From Ceratothoa steindachneri (taxonomy: Eukaryota; Arthropoda; Malacostraca; Isopoda; Cymothoidae), in NCBI GenBank assembly GCA_963969495.1, contig OZ018333.1:17127937-17191936 (forward strand): a DNA stretch of 64,000 bases. Reading direction: 5' to 3'. The stretch's first letter is position 1. Every line of letters starts with the position of its first letter. Shown here one piece after another: positions 20,718 through 32,160 of this stretch. The translations under genes and the position numbers were made by a program. The notes under the pieces were generated by a model. That model was not told the DNA's origin, searched no databases, and worked only from the letters and a program-made list of their open reading frames with translations.

Positions 20718-23700
20718 CACAAATGCCAAAAGCCACAAGGGCCTATCAAAGGTCATTTGAATCGGTCAAAACCTGCCCACAAGATGCATCCGTAGGATTG
20801 TATCAGATCATGCAGCTACAATATACAATTTAAAGAATCCATAGGATTGTGGCAGATCATGCATCTGCAATATACAATTAGAACCATCCACAGGAATGTG
20901 TCAAAAACAAAACATCATCAAGACTTGTCAAAATCTAAATCAATATAATATACAATAATAAAAAAGTGCATCCATAGGAATGAGTTCAGAATCCCCCCAC
21001 CCCCCCCACCCTCATATAATCATCTCATCTAATATGCATTTGTAAACATTCATGTTTGGACTGTCTACAATCTCAGATGGCAAACTATTCCAGTAATCTA
21101 CCACTCTATTGGTGAAAAAATATTTTCTAACATCCAACCCCCACCTCTGTTTTTTAATTTTTAAGTGGTGACCCATAGTCCTATTACTGCCTTCCAACTC
21201 AAATAACTTGCTAAAATCCAACTTATCCATCCCAGAACAGATTTTTAAATGAGAATATATTTAGTAACCACAGTCTATCTTCATATTCAAGCTGTTTCAG
21301 GCAAGGTATTTTTGTTGCCCTCTTTTGTACTGACTCTAGCTAGTTGATATCATGTTTAAAATGCGGTGACCATGCTTGTATACAGTACTCTAAACATGGC
21401 CTGACATACAAGTTGTAGAGTTTAAGGATAAGCTCTTTACTCCTGTAGCTAACATTCCTGTTAATGTATCCTAGCACCCTATTTGCTCTATTTTTTGCCT
21501 CAATACACTGCTTTGAAAACTTCACTGGCCTATCTACTACTTCTCATCCTCAACTGAATTCAGCCAATGCCCATCCTTCAGAGCTAAATTCTCTATTACC
21601 CCTTTCCATCTTAAGAACTTTGCATTTTTTAAGGTTAAAAGTCATCTGACAATTCTGAGCCCAAGCTAATAACTTATTTAAGTAACTCTGCACTTTTATG
21701 CTACGCTGAACTTCTTTGACTACAGCTGCCAATTTAGTGTCATCAGCAAAAATTGACACTTTGCTATTTACAGCCTTCCCCAAATCATTTATATAAACTA
21801 TGAATAATAAAGGGCCTAGAGCGGATCCCTGAGGTACACCACTGATAACGTCCCTCCACTGTGACCTCTCCCCATTCAGTACAACTCTCTGTTTCCTGTC
21901 TTTCAGCCAATCAGCTATCCAACTCAAAACTTTCCCAAATATCCCATGAATTTTTAATTTGTGAACTAGTAGTCTCTTATGTGGAACTTTTATAGGTATG
22001 ACTATTCAGACATTATAAGCCCCTTTTAGGTAAAGTGCAAAAAGGGGAGCTCTTCTCATATAGCAGGCTGGGTTAAGTGATCAAACGAGCTTCCTTAGGA
22101 TAAAGGAAAATATTCAGCTGGATTCTTTATTCTGTCATAAATTGTGGGAACAGGTCTTGAAATGGCAAATGGTAAGGATTACTTCTTGCATAATGACTAC
22201 TACTACTATACCTTTTTAAAATAAAAGGCTGCTCTATATATAGTTATTATATGTAAACATAAGCTATACAAAATTTAACAGATTTTTAATGATACTTTTA
22301 TGTTTTATTTATTCATGTAGCTTTAAAACAAACTTTACATTTTACAATTAAGTGCTGCAAAAATGGAGCAATCAGTGTCACAATAGATTTTTAGGAACAA
22401 ATAACGTTCAAACACACAAACATAAGAGACGCTGAAATTGAATTCTTGGAAAAAATACAGTTGTTATTTATATGTTGCTACCAGGTAAAGAAAGTAACAG
22501 TTTAGCTAGGTCGAAAATGCCTTCTCTGTAAAACACTGTAAGGACCAAGTTACTGTAAACTAATTATAGAATTTCATAAGACTTCAAACTGCTCATCTTT
22601 GAGGAGGTGGTTTTGAGTCAGATGCAATTCCATAATGTGGTTCCAGCACCACACTTTATCAAAAGCTGTGCTAAAATCTAACCGAATTACATCAACATTC
22701 TTTCCTCTTCTCTAATTGTTTAGTTAATTGATAGAATCCAGTATATTTGTTTAACATGATCTTCCTCTTCTAAACCCATGCTGAGCATCATTTATTAACC
22801 TACCATACCCTAGATGGTCAGAATTCCCCTTCTTAACTATCTTCTCAAGAATTTTACAAACTATACAAGTAAAGCTTACTGGCCTAAAGTCATTTGAGTC
22901 CTCTTTACTTTCCTTTTTAAAAATTGCCACTAGATTCGCTAATTTCCAATCATTAGGTATTTCTCCAAACTCTAGTGATCTAGTATATATCTTCTCAAGA
23001 GCTACTACAATACTATCTAGACCTTCTTTGAGTAAATGAATGTTGTCTGAGCCAGATGACTTACTAGTATTTAACTCCAATATAAGCCCTTTAATTATTA
23101 CTCTGTTCACATTAATGGCATTCAACACTACTTCCCTTGACCTAGAATTATCATCAATTAATCTATCTGGATTCTCTTCTGTAAATACTGAAGAAAAATT
23201 ATCATTCAGAACCTCTACTATTTCCTCATCAGATTCTTTCAAAACCTCTTCATATCTAATAGGCCCTATTTTATCACTTAGATTTGTTATTGATTCTATA
23301 ATAGCTAAAGAATTTTCTTGGATCTTATTATTATTATTATTTTGAGCTAAATTCATTTCTGCTGCCCTTTTGCTCTTCTTAATAATCTTATTTAGCTCAT
23401 TTCTGATCCACCGATAATGATTTAAATTGTCAAAAGTACTTTCTCCTACATTTCTTCTAATAGCCTTCATTGGAATACACTGTTTCTGGACTATGTTTAA
23501 TAGGCTTAGAAGTTTCCAACATCTCATAAGTATTCTTTCCCCTGAATTCTATATCCCACCTAATCTGATTTATCAAGTTGCATAATTTATTGTAATCGCC
23601 CTTATAAAAATTGGGAGTTTTTGTCAAGTTTGTGGATGTTCTACCTTAACAAACCATCTGATGGTCGCTATTTCCTAATCATTCCCCAACAGCCAATTCC
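20718..23700 (-). mobile_element. CR1-like LINE, minus strand, endonuclease tail to 3' end
   Basis: In element order on the minus strand: the endonuclease C terminus near 23700-23640 (GNSDHQMVC, KVEHP), a linker (FYKGDYNKLCNLINQIRWD), then an open frame 23527-22751 with the linker and RT N terminus (NDWKLANLVAIFKK, INDAQHGFRRGRSC). RT resumes at 21985 after an insertion: KVPHKRLL, WLKDRKQRVVLNG, GVPQGSALGPLLFIVYINDL and the catalytic SIFADDTKLA at about 21750. The C-terminal blocks follow (ELILKLYNLYVRPCLEYCIQ; FFTNRVVDYWNSLPSEIVDS) at 21525-21012, then a 3' untranslated region to 20718. The frames are long, so this is one of the better-preserved copies here, but it is still frameshifted. Confidence 0.82.
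21992..22650. mobile_element. ~660-bp insertion splitting the LINE at AFDKV-PHRRL
   Basis: The minus-strand LINE frame reads DFSTAFDKV down to about 22650 and resumes with KVPHKRLL at about 21990. In sibling copies (28330-28365) these two blocks are contiguous, so about 660 bp are extra. I saw no clear terminal inverted repeat or TSD. The insert is AT-rich with no recognisable frame. Confidence 0.6.
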
Positions 23701-23789
23701 TGAACTACAGCTGCTGCCCTGCCCCAGTGCTACCATCATCAGCATCTAAATACTTTGTAGTATTTTTCCCCTTTCAACCACTTTTGTGG

Positions 23790-25538
23790 TAAGTCTTGAG
23801 AAATGGTTGGTTGAGGTATTAGGCGATCCTAAGGGAGCTGGCAGGGCACCAGGAAGGGGCAGAAGGAGTGCCTTGGGTGTTCATAGAGATGAAAATATTG
23901 CTCTCAGCCAACCAAATATTTCCGCCAGGGTCAGAATGCTGCTTCTATTGCAAATAATAATAATGCTACTGCTCAAGTAGAGATTCTCTCAAAAGCAGCT
24001 GATCTGGATAATCAGAACTATCAAACCCTATCTGGATGGGTTGAGCAAATTACTGATGGACTGAGTCTAATATCCATCCCCTACCCAGCTTGTCTAACTC
24101 TTTGGTTACTACAGCTGGTGCCTCTGTTGTATCTGGGTTGCCATTGTCTGGTCAAGATGGTAGGCCTAAGAGTGTCGAGCTGACTAGGTTACTTATTGAT
24201 GAGGAACTTAGAAATGAAGGAAAGAGAAAAGTGCATTCTCTCTATCATAGTGTGAGGGATTGTTGATGCATCAAATGATGAATTTTCAGATGTCTTCAAG
24301 CAAGTTTGCAGGTTTTGATTGGTGCTCCTGTTGACTTCAAGTCTTGTCTGCATTGGCAGGGAAAATCGCCTACACAAGCTGAAATTGGGTGACTTGGAAA
24401 CCCGGAAGAGTTTTCTCAATAACTCCAAGGAATTAGCTAAATCTCAAGATTTTAGGGGAATCTCATTGCATTGGGATTTAACTTTCAAGCCTTACAGGAA
24501 TTTTAACTTAGGAAATCTGCCTCAAATAAGTCTAGTGCCGCTGATGCAAATCCTCCTGCTGTTTTGTTACCATCTGCCAAGGTTGCTGCTTCTCTGTCAT
24601 CTGCTGAAAACAGAGCGGCCGCTCCTTCTTCCTCTTCTTCCCCATCCCATTCTTCCTATTCTGCTCATGCCTGTGTGCCAACTGATGCTTTGTCCTCCAT
24701 CGGTTCTTTTGGCTTGCCTGATGTTTCTGCTGACTCCCCAGTGGTTGAACCTCCTATTCCTTTTCCTGTTGTGGATGTGGTACCTGGGCATTTCTACTAA
24801 TGCCTTATCAGTTGTATCCCTTCCTGATGATCTACTTTCATCTCTATCCTCTTCTGTTGATGATGCTATGTCTCCTGCTGGTTCTGAAGCCCTATCTGGA
24901 ACTCCGGCTCGGAATACTCATTCTCTACAAGGTGGTACTGCTGCCCTTAGCCGTTCTTTAAACTAGAAGACGCTGTCTCTGGGACTCTTTTAAATGGTGT
25001 TTATTCTCCTTGTTCTGGTTTTGATGCAATTTTTTTAGGTTAAGACTTGGTTTGGAAAATGTAAATAATCTAGTTAATAAGGTTCTTTCGCTTTGTGATA
25101 TTGAATACAAATCATGTTGATATTTTGGCTGTGACAAACCTGGCTGCTTCCTTCACTACCTGTTGCTTGTATGTATGTTGAAGGATTTCATGTTGTTGCA
25201 AGGAGTGACACCCAGTGCAATTCCTATAATCATAGAGTTTGTTTTTGTTTCCAAGGAGTTTTCTCTTATTTCCATTGACTGCTCTTGTCCAAATGTTCAT
25301 GTTATATTTGTGGAATACTTGTTGTATTATTTCATAGTGGTGTACTAGACTCCCTCTAACAGCCAATGGAAAAACCAAATGATTATTGATTTCTTGCTTT
25401 CTTTTTGCCCAAATAAAGAAGTGCTTATCTTGGGTGACTTCAATCTGCCAGCCATTAACTGATACCTAAATGAGTCTCTCTGTCAAAATTATGATCCTCT
25501 CTTCTGTTTTCTTCTATTTGAATATTTTGGGCCTAAGT
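23790..25538 (+). mobile_element. CR1-like LINE: ORF1 remnant and endonuclease part
   Basis: A plus-strand relic. An ORF1-like region from about 23800 to 24960 contains RLLIDEELRNEGKRKVHSLY (about 24185-24245), a conserved LHWD block near 24468, and a long Ser/Pro/Ala-rich low-complexity stretch (24564-24800). ORF2 endonuclease sequence follows: VLILGDFNLPAI at about 25421-25456 is the GDFN catalytic motif of apurinic-type LINE endonucleases. Stops are scattered. The longest open frame here (24319-24966, 215 residues) is leucine-rich and appears out of frame with the serine-rich ORF1 reading, so I do not treat it as a protein. Confidence 0.65.
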
Positions 25539-25548
25539 CAATGGGTCA

Positions 25549-25966
25549 GTTAGTCAGTTAGCGCCAATCCTTCCATGATACTAGGAGGATCCCTGACTGG
25601 ATAATGAAATTTATATAAGGTCAGTATGAAAATCACTGGTCAGCCCAAGGGCCCCAGGAGCCGGTCCTCTTTTGGGGAGAGGTGCCAGGAAGTATTATGT
25701 TTTGATACCAAACAGCGTTCAGGTGGAAGCCTTCATCACATCGGGGGAGAGGGACCTGTTCCGCTTCAGAGGTATGTGGATATAGATACCCATTGGCAGG
25801 ATTCCTTGGAACAGAGAGTGTGTGTGTTGTGCTGTGAAGGCAGGAGAGGAAAGAAAGCAGTGTTGTGATTGGCTTTATGTCCAGTCATGCCAGGATTTGG
25901 AATCAAACCCAGTACCGCGACATTTGGAGGCCAACACCATATCTACTCAGCTAGCATGAGCTTTGC
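25549..25966 (-). mobile_element. 418-bp tRNA-headed SINE with 10-bp TSD
   Basis: The duplication caatgggtca occurs at 25539-25548 and 25967-25976. The insert reads on the minus strand from 25966. Its head contains an A-box-like tagctgagtagatatgg and a B-box-like gggtttgattcc spaced as in a tRNA. A ~300-bp unrelated body follows, and the 3' tail at 25549-25566 is made of repeats of ctaactga. The host LINE endonuclease frame reads on directly after the second TSD copy (QWVNFPTF..., DHVRDVFALPPLPG). Confidence 0.82.
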
Positions 25967-26680
25967 CAATGGGTCAACTTCCCAACTTTCATCATATCTA
26001 ACAAAACTTTGAACCTTATTCAAACCTCTGAACCTGATCATGTGAGAGATGTCTTTGCCCTTCCACCTTTGCCTGGCTTCAACCATGTTCCTATTATCTG
26101 TGACTACTATTTTTATGAACTTGGCTTCTGATAATGCACCAGTGAACAAAAAGGCTTGGTCATGAGGTAATTATAATAGGATAAATTTTCATATACTCAA
26201 AATTGATTGGGATTTTGAGTTTGATCATTTAGATGTAAATGATCAATATCAGCATTTTGGGGACATTTTAGGTCCTCTTACGAGATGGATGTCCCAGAAT
26301 TGGATGAAACTTGTTTTCGTTCTTTTTCTTGCTCCCCAAACCCTCCACCATACCTTGCGAAGCAAAGGAAGCATGTGTGATGGGTATTTATGCATATCAA
26401 GGATTTCTATGATTGAAATTCTCTAGATGCATCAGTTGCTCTTGCTAACTTTGCCAGAATCAACAGGCAGTACATGTACCACTTTATTTCAATTCAAATA
26501 GACTTTGCAATCTCACTTCTGAACTCAATTAAAACAAATCCAAAGGACTTTTATAATTATATTTTCAGCAAGACAGTGGGTGTTCCTTCGGTTGGACCTC
26601 TGAAGGCTTCTCGTTCCAGTCCTCTAATCCCAACTCCTAACACAGGCCTATCAAATACTCATTCTTCAGTCTAATTGAAA
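25967..26680 (+). mobile_element. CR1-like LINE: endonuclease end and linker after SINE
   Basis: Continuation of the LINE split by the SINE. The frame gives TSEPDHVRDVFALPPLPG, HVPIICDYYFYEL (about 26030-26125), then linker blocks (WDFEFDHLDVNDQYQHFGDI) and ISLLNSIKTNPKDFYNYIFS at 26510-26575. The last block matches the FxYIxSK linker between endonuclease and RT. The copy ends before RT motifs begin. Confidence 0.72.
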
Positions 26681-26819
26681 GACAACCATTCTATCCCCAC
26701 ATCCAATCTTGGAAGCACACCTGAAACAATGCCTTTTCCTCTACTTTCACTCATCCTTTCAACTAACCTTTTGTTTCTTACCTTACCTAGATGGGGCTTA
26801 ACCCCCATCTAGAAAGTGG
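26681..26819. other. Short unassigned junction
   Basis: Sequence between a plus-strand LINE linker fragment and a minus-strand LINE 3' region. No feature seen. Confidence 0.4.
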
Positions 26820-27640
26820 AGATGCCTCCAACCACGACTATCAGAGACGTCCTTGGTATACTACAGTGGTTGGCTAATGTGGCATCACCAAGGTGACATG
26901 AAGAACTACCATCAAACTCATGGCATATGGCAATAAAATTTGACTTAGTAGGCAGCAGTGGTGGTCGACAGTGGCAATTATAAATAAATAGTAAGCAATC
27001 TAACCAGGAACACAACCACCACACATGAGAAATTACAAGTCAAAATCATACAAAATCCAACTGAGAACTGAGCCAAGATGACGTTTAAAGGTTGCAACAG
27101 ATTCAGCAGACACAGCATATTCAGGCACCCCATTCCAAATATCAATGGCTCTCACTGAGAAGAAACATGCTCTAATATCAGTGTTATAACAAGGAACAAT
27201 TAACTTGAGAGAATGTCCCCTAGTGTCCATAATTAAAATTTTTCACAAATAGGTAATTGAGGTGAGGGCAACAACCTTTAAAAAAATTTTAAATACCACA
27301 CTCAGGTCAGCTCTAATCAATCTTCCTTTAATAGAATACAAACTCAAAAGAGCAAAACGCTTGCTATAGGTTAATCATGAAACCCAGCAATTCTCTTAGT
27401 CCCTCCAATAGTTTTGATATCACCAGAATAACCAGTAAACCAAGCCACAGATGCAAAATCAAGGATAGGACAGACATGAGAAATAAAATCAGATCTACAG
27501 TGTGACTTTCAAAGTAGTATAGCAAATATCTCCGGCCTTTGCTGCTATTTCCATCAAATGTAAGTGGAACTTGAGCGAAGCATCCACTCAGACACCAAGT
27601 GTGTCCAAGTGGAAATAAGATTATTAAGAAGAACAAAAGG
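26820..27640 (-). mobile_element. LINE C-terminal fragment, second CR1/L2-like family
   Basis: Minus-strand blocks run in order: LDFASVAWFTGY (about 27460-27420, the YASxxW-type block), a VVFKIF block and GHSLKLIVPCYNTDIRACFF then VRAIDIWNGVPEYAV (27215-27090), and FKRHL. This is the standard RT C terminus (R-x-FF-x-R-x-W-N-x-LP-x-x-V). It is more divergent than the main CR1-like family here. The 3' untranslated region probably extends to about 26820. Confidence 0.68.
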
Positions 27641-27654
27641 TCGGCAGAAATTAA

Positions 27655-29697
27655 ATAGGCTCAAAATAATAATAAAGATCCAAGAAAATTCTTTAGCCAT
27701 TATAGAATTACTAACAAATCTAACAGTGATAAAATAGGGCCTATTAGATATAGATTTGATGAGGAAATAGTATGAGGTTCTGAATTATCATTTTTCTTCA
27801 CTATTTACACAAGAGAATCCAGATAGATTAATTGATGATAAATCTAGGTCAAGGGAAGTAGTGTTGAATGCCATTAATGTGAACAGAGTAATAATTAAAG
27901 GGCTTATATTGGAGTTAAATACTAGTAAGTCATCTGGCCCAGACAACATTCATTCTAGGTTACTCAAAGAAGGTGCAAATAGTATTGCAGTAGCTCTTGA
28001 GAAGATATATACTAGATTATAGAGTTTAGAGAAAAACCTAATGCTTGGAAATTAATGAATATAATGCCAATTTTTAAAAACGGAAGTAAAGAAGACCCAA
28101 ATAACTTTAGCCTGGTAAGTTAAACTTCTATAGTTTGTAAAATTCTTGAGAAGATACGTTAAAAAGGGGATATCTGACCATCTAGAGTGTGGTAGGTTAA
28201 TAAATGATGCTCAGCATGGGTTTAGAAGAGGTAGATCATATTTAACAAATTTACTGGATTTTATGGATTATGTTACTAAACAATTAGATAAGAGAGAGAC
28301 TGTTGATGTAATTTACTTAGATTTTAGCAAAGCTTTTGATAAGGTTCCACATAGGAGATTAGTTCAAAATTAAAAATGCATGGGATATGTGGTAAAGTTT
28401 TGAATTGGATAACTGAATGGCTGAAAGACAGGAAACAGAGAGTTGTACTGAATGAGGTGAGGTCACAGTGGAGGGATATTATCAGTGACATAACACAGGG
28501 ATCCGTTCTAGGTACTTTATTATTCATAGTTTATATAAATGATTTTGGGGAGGCTGTAAATAGCAAAGTGTCAATTTTTGCTGATGATACTAAATTGGCA
28601 GCTGTAGTCAAAGAAGTTGAGGGTAGCTTTAAAGTGCAAAGTGACTTAAGTTATTAGCTTGGGCTCAGAAGTGGCAGTTGAGTTTTAACCTTCCAAGCTC
28701 AGAAGTGGCAGTTGAGTTTTAACCTTCCAAGCTCAGAAGTGGCAGTTGAGTTTTAACCTTAAAAAATGCAAAGTTCTTAACATGGGAAGGGATAATAGGG
28801 AATTTAGCTATGAAATGGATGGGCATGGCTGAATTCAGTTGAAGATGAGAAGGACTTAGGAGTAGTAGTAGATAGGTCATTTAAGTTTTCAAAGCCTTGT
28901 ATTGAGGCAAAAAATAGAGCAAATAGGGAGGTAGAATACACTAAGAGTAATGTTAGTTACAAGAGTAAAAGAGCTTATCCTTAAACTCTACAACTCGTAT
29001 GTCAGGCCATGTTTAGAGTACTGTATACAAGCATGGTCACCGCATTTTAGACATGACATCAACCAGCTAGAGTCAGTAAAAAGGAGGGCAACAAAAATAA
29101 TACCTTCCCTGAAGCACCTTGAATATCAAGATACTGAGGTTACTGAATATGTTCTCATTTGAAAGGTGTTCTAGGATGGATAAGTTGTATTTTAGCAAGT
29201 TATTTGAGTTGGAAGGCAGTAATAGGACTAGGGGTCACCATTTAAAAATTAAAAACATGTAGAAAACATTTTTTCACCAATAGAGTGGTAGATTACTGGA
29301 ATAGTTTGCCATCTGAGATGGTAGACAGTCCAAACTTGAATGTTTTCAAACGCAGATTAGATGATTATATGGGGAGGGTTAACTTCGGGGGTATTCTGGA
29401 CTCATTTTTGTGGATGCAGTTTTTTTTATTATTGTATATTATGATTGATTTCGATTTTGACGAGTCTTGATGATGATGCTTTTTGTTTTTGACACATTCC
29501 TGTGTATGGCTCTAATTTTATATTGTAGATGCATGATCTGACACAATCCTATGGATTATTTAAATTGTATATTGTAGATGCATGATTTGACACATCCTAT
29601 GAATGCATTTTGTGGGTAGGTTTTGACAGATGCGGATGACCTTTGATAGGCCCTTTTGTGGCTTTTGTCATCCATGAAATTATGTTAGATCTTTATG
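27655..29697 (+). mobile_element. CR1-like LINE, 5'-truncated, linker through 3' tail
   Basis: A plus-strand copy of the main LINE family. Linker (NNNKDPRKFF) from 27670; RT blocks GPDNIHSRLL (about 27940), INDAQHGFRRGRSY, VDVIYLDFSKAFDKVPHRRL (28305-28362), WLKDRKQRVVLNEVRSQW, LGTLLFIVYINDFG and the catalytic SIFADDTKLA (about 28575-28605). The C terminus follows (YVRPCLEYCIQAWS at about 28998-29040; NRVVDYWNSLPSEM at 29280-29320; FKRRLDDYMG). The 3' region contains two gtagatgcatgatctgacac-type repeats and ends atccatgaaattatgtta. Frameshifts occur at 28146, 28374 and at a 34-bp triplication. Confidence 0.82.
28663..28762 (+). repeat. 34-bp tandem triplication inside LINE ORF2
   Basis: The unit starting gctcagaagtggcagttgag begins at 28663, 28697 and 28731, with a 34-bp period; the third copy is 30-32 bp. 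Other copies of this LINE have a single unit. Two extra units add 68 bp, which shifts the frame. Confidence 0.92.
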
Positions 29698-29699
29698 AT

Positions 29700-30600
29700 T
29701 GTCAATATCCATAATTGGTTGGTCAGCAATAAAATATGGTAAAGGAGCAGGAGCATCAGGAAATTTTTCACAAAGTATTGATACATTTTTGGTAATTTAA
29801 CATTTTTTAGTCGCCAATGTTTATGTTTTTCAGCCAGAATCTATTTGGACAAAGTTTGTTTCGTTCAAACGCGCATATTCATGCATGTTTGAGTCCTAGT
29901 TCACATCTACAAGGTGCCATTTTAATATTCACTTAAAAAATCCCAGATATTAACCACAAACTTTTTTAAATGAAAAAAAAATGGAAAATGTTTTTCACTT
30001 ACTTTATTCTGGGGGATATAGCTCGGAAATAGCAACGAGGAAGTGAGTTTGAAAAAAAGTCCCATTTAGATCCAAATGTTTGAAATAATGGTGATTGTTC
30101 TTGCTGGTCTCAAAATCATGTTTTGTTTTAGCACATTTAAAATAAAAATTAGCTTGGATCGCTAACGCTTAACCACATTCTTGATAATTAATTTGAACTT
30201 AATTAATTTATGATTGGCTAAAAATGTTATTAATTTTTCTCAATTTAAAAAAAAAACGATGTTCAAGAATATTTTTAGGGCAAGTTCCACACAAGGAATA
30301 CATGTTAAAACTGAAACTCCCGCATAAAGGATCGTCTCTCATCCTCAAAAACTAATTTCTTAAAAGATCTAGCTAAGTATTTTAAAATGTATACAAATGA
30401 TAATAGTCAAAAAAGTGAAAAAAAACATGGCTGAAAAAATAAATATACAGTGATTAAAGTGATCTTAAATTGAATAAAAATAAAATAAAAATGCATTATT
30501 CATTCATTGATGACATCAGCCCTCCCCCACGAGTCGCAGAAGCAATTTTATTTTTTTAAAAAGTGAGAATTAACATTAGTTACATTATTTAATAAAAAAT
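29700..30600. other. Unassigned AT-rich sequence
   Basis: No frame or RNA is supported. Phrases such as ctatttggacaaagtttg near 29845 recur in reverse complement near 42640-42660 (aaactttgtccacatagatt), so part of this interval is a dispersed repeat, probably a non-autonomous transposon. Confidence 0.45.
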
Positions 30601-30605
30601 CTGAT

Positions 30606-30745
30606 TATATACTGGGACACTATCACCCCCCCCCTAAATGATTAAAATCTCAAAGTCATCTCCCCTACTACGAGCCGACCCTCAAAATTAGTCAAAAAAA
30701 GTGAAACATATTGGAACATGGACGAAATATTATGCAACTAGACTA
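30606..30745 (-). repeat. Dispersed hairpin-repeat family member
   Basis: Contains tatatactggg, a run of C, aaatgattaaaatctcaaag, the cgagcc motif and gtgaaacatattggaacatg. The same order appears at 32275-32416; in reverse complement at 41885-41940 and 42520-42625 the family reads gatgatcctgag...tttgggggg...agcccc..cagtatat. The G/C hairpin core is decayed here. Confidence 0.6.
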
Positions 30746-30807
30746 GGACCACGGATCTTCAGGTTTCCAGAAAAATACTAACAAAACTTTTAAAAATAAA
30801 TTTCTTC

Positions 30808-31890
30808 AGGTGTTAAGAAGATAGTTAAGAAGGGGATTTCTGACCATCTAGAGTGTGGTAGGTTAATAAATGATGCTCAGCATGGATTTAGAAGAGGTAG
30901 ATCATGTTTAACAAATTTACTGGATTTTATAGATTATGTTACTAAAAAATTAGATAAAGAAGAGAATGTTGATGTAATTTACTTAGATTTTAGCATGCGA
31001 TATGTGGGAAAGTTTTGATTGTCTAGCTGAATGGATGAAAGATGGAAAACAGAGGGGGGGGTATTGAATGGGGTGAGGTCACAGTGGAGGGACATTATCA
31101 GTGGCGTATCTCAGGGATATTTTCTAGGCCCTTTATTATTCATAGTTCATATAAATGATCTTGGGGAGGCTGTAAATAGCAAAGTATAAATTTTTGCTGA
31201 TGACACTAAATTGGCAGCTGTAGTCAAAGATTTTTTTTTTTAAGAGCTCATCTGGCGACTGCCTACATGAGCATTAGTAGCCATATTAAAAACTGCCTAG
31301 TAAGAAGTTGAGGTTAGCTTTAAAGTGCAGAGTGACTTAAATAAGTTATTGGCTTGGGCTCAGAAGTAGCAAATGACTTTTAACCTTAAAAAATGCAAAG
31401 TTCTTAACATGGGAAGGGATAATAAGGAATTTAGCTATGAAATGGATGGGTATTGGCTGAATTCAGTTGAAGATGAGGACAGGTGTAGTAGTAAATAGGT
31501 CACTGAAGTTTTCAAAGCAGTGTATTGAGGCAAAAAATAGACAAATAGGGTTCTAGGATACATTAAGAGGAATGTTAGCTACATGAGTAAAGAGATTATC
31601 CTTAAACTCCAACTCGTATGTCAGGACACATTTAGAGTACTGTATACAAGCATGGTCACCGCATTTTAAACATGATATCAACTAGCTAGAGTCAGTACAA
31701 AATAGGGCAACAAAAATACCTTGCCTGAAGCACCTTAAATATGAAGATAGACTGTGGTTACTAAATATATTCTCATTTAAAATCTGTTCTGGGATGGATG
31801 TTGGATTTTAGTTAGTTATTTGAGTTGGAAAATAGTAATAGGACTAAGGGTCACCACTTGAAAATTTAAAAAACAGAGGTGCAGGTTGGG
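30808..31890 (+). mobile_element. CR1-like LINE RT-to-C-terminal fragment
   Basis: Plus-strand relic beginning with ttaagaagatagttaagaag and DAQHGFRRGRSCLTNLLDF sequence (about 30870-30930). A deletion at about 30993 removes the KAFDKVPHRRL coding block. The catalytic region survives at about 31190-31215 (INFC..DDTKLA-like), then the C-terminal EYCIQAWSPHF block (about 31635-31670). It stops abruptly at about 31890, where an unrelated transposon end begins. A second, younger insertion sits at 31231. Confidence 0.75.
31231..31300 (-). mobile_element. Truncated LINE tail inserted in a CR1-like copy
   Basis: A 12-base T run is followed by aagagctcatctggcgactg, as at 10265. It interrupts the CR1-like sequence gctgtagtcaaagaagttga, which is contiguous at 28604-28622. 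The flanks agtcaaaga and agtaaga look like a decayed TSD. It is the same I/Jockey-type family whose long copies lie at 1.85-10.2 kb, so that family was active after this CR1-like copy was in place. Confidence 0.75.
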
Positions 31891-31960
31891 GTAATACTTC
31901 AGTTTAAGGGTGCTGTTTCTGGGCTACAATTTTGGCCTTATGAGATCAGACATCAAAAGG
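31891..31960 (+). mobile_element. Terminal sequence of a long-TIR DNA transposon
   Basis: gtaatacttcagtttaaggg is followed by a gctgtttctgggctacaatt block. It is homologous to both ends of the 41290-42080 element and to the reverse complement of 41209-41285. It abuts a truncated LINE, so this is a transposon boundary, but no partner end with a matching TSD was found nearby. Confidence 0.65.
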
Positions 31961-31971
31961 CGAAGCCCCTC

Positions 31972-32160
31972 ATTTCAAAAGTAACTAAAAATGTTAATTT
32001 TTTTTGCAAAAATAGCCTAAAGTAGACGACACTATTATCTTTATTACTTCGATAAACATGCAGAGCCGATAGCACGTTTATCAAAATAACAAAGACAATA
32101 GAGCCGCTTAATTTAGGCTATTGCCGCCAAAAATTAACATTTTTTAGTTACTTTGGAAAT
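31972..32160. repeat. 189-bp foldback with ~85-bp arms
   Basis: The arms 31972-32057 and 32076-32160 are reverse complements at most positions. The left arm begins atttcaaaagtaactaaaaa and the reverse complement of the right arm begins atttccaaagtaactaaaaa. The loop of about 18 bp (atgcagagccgatagcac) sits between gataaac and gtttatc. It is immediately followed by a 22-bp perfect palindrome at 32159-32180. Confidence 0.85.

Noticed and set aside
24319..24966. 215-codon leucine/proline-rich plus-strand frame, the longest in its area
   Set aside because: The overlapping Ser/Ala-rich frame matches LINE ORF1-like low-complexity sequence; the long frame results from low-complexity composition and has no motif.
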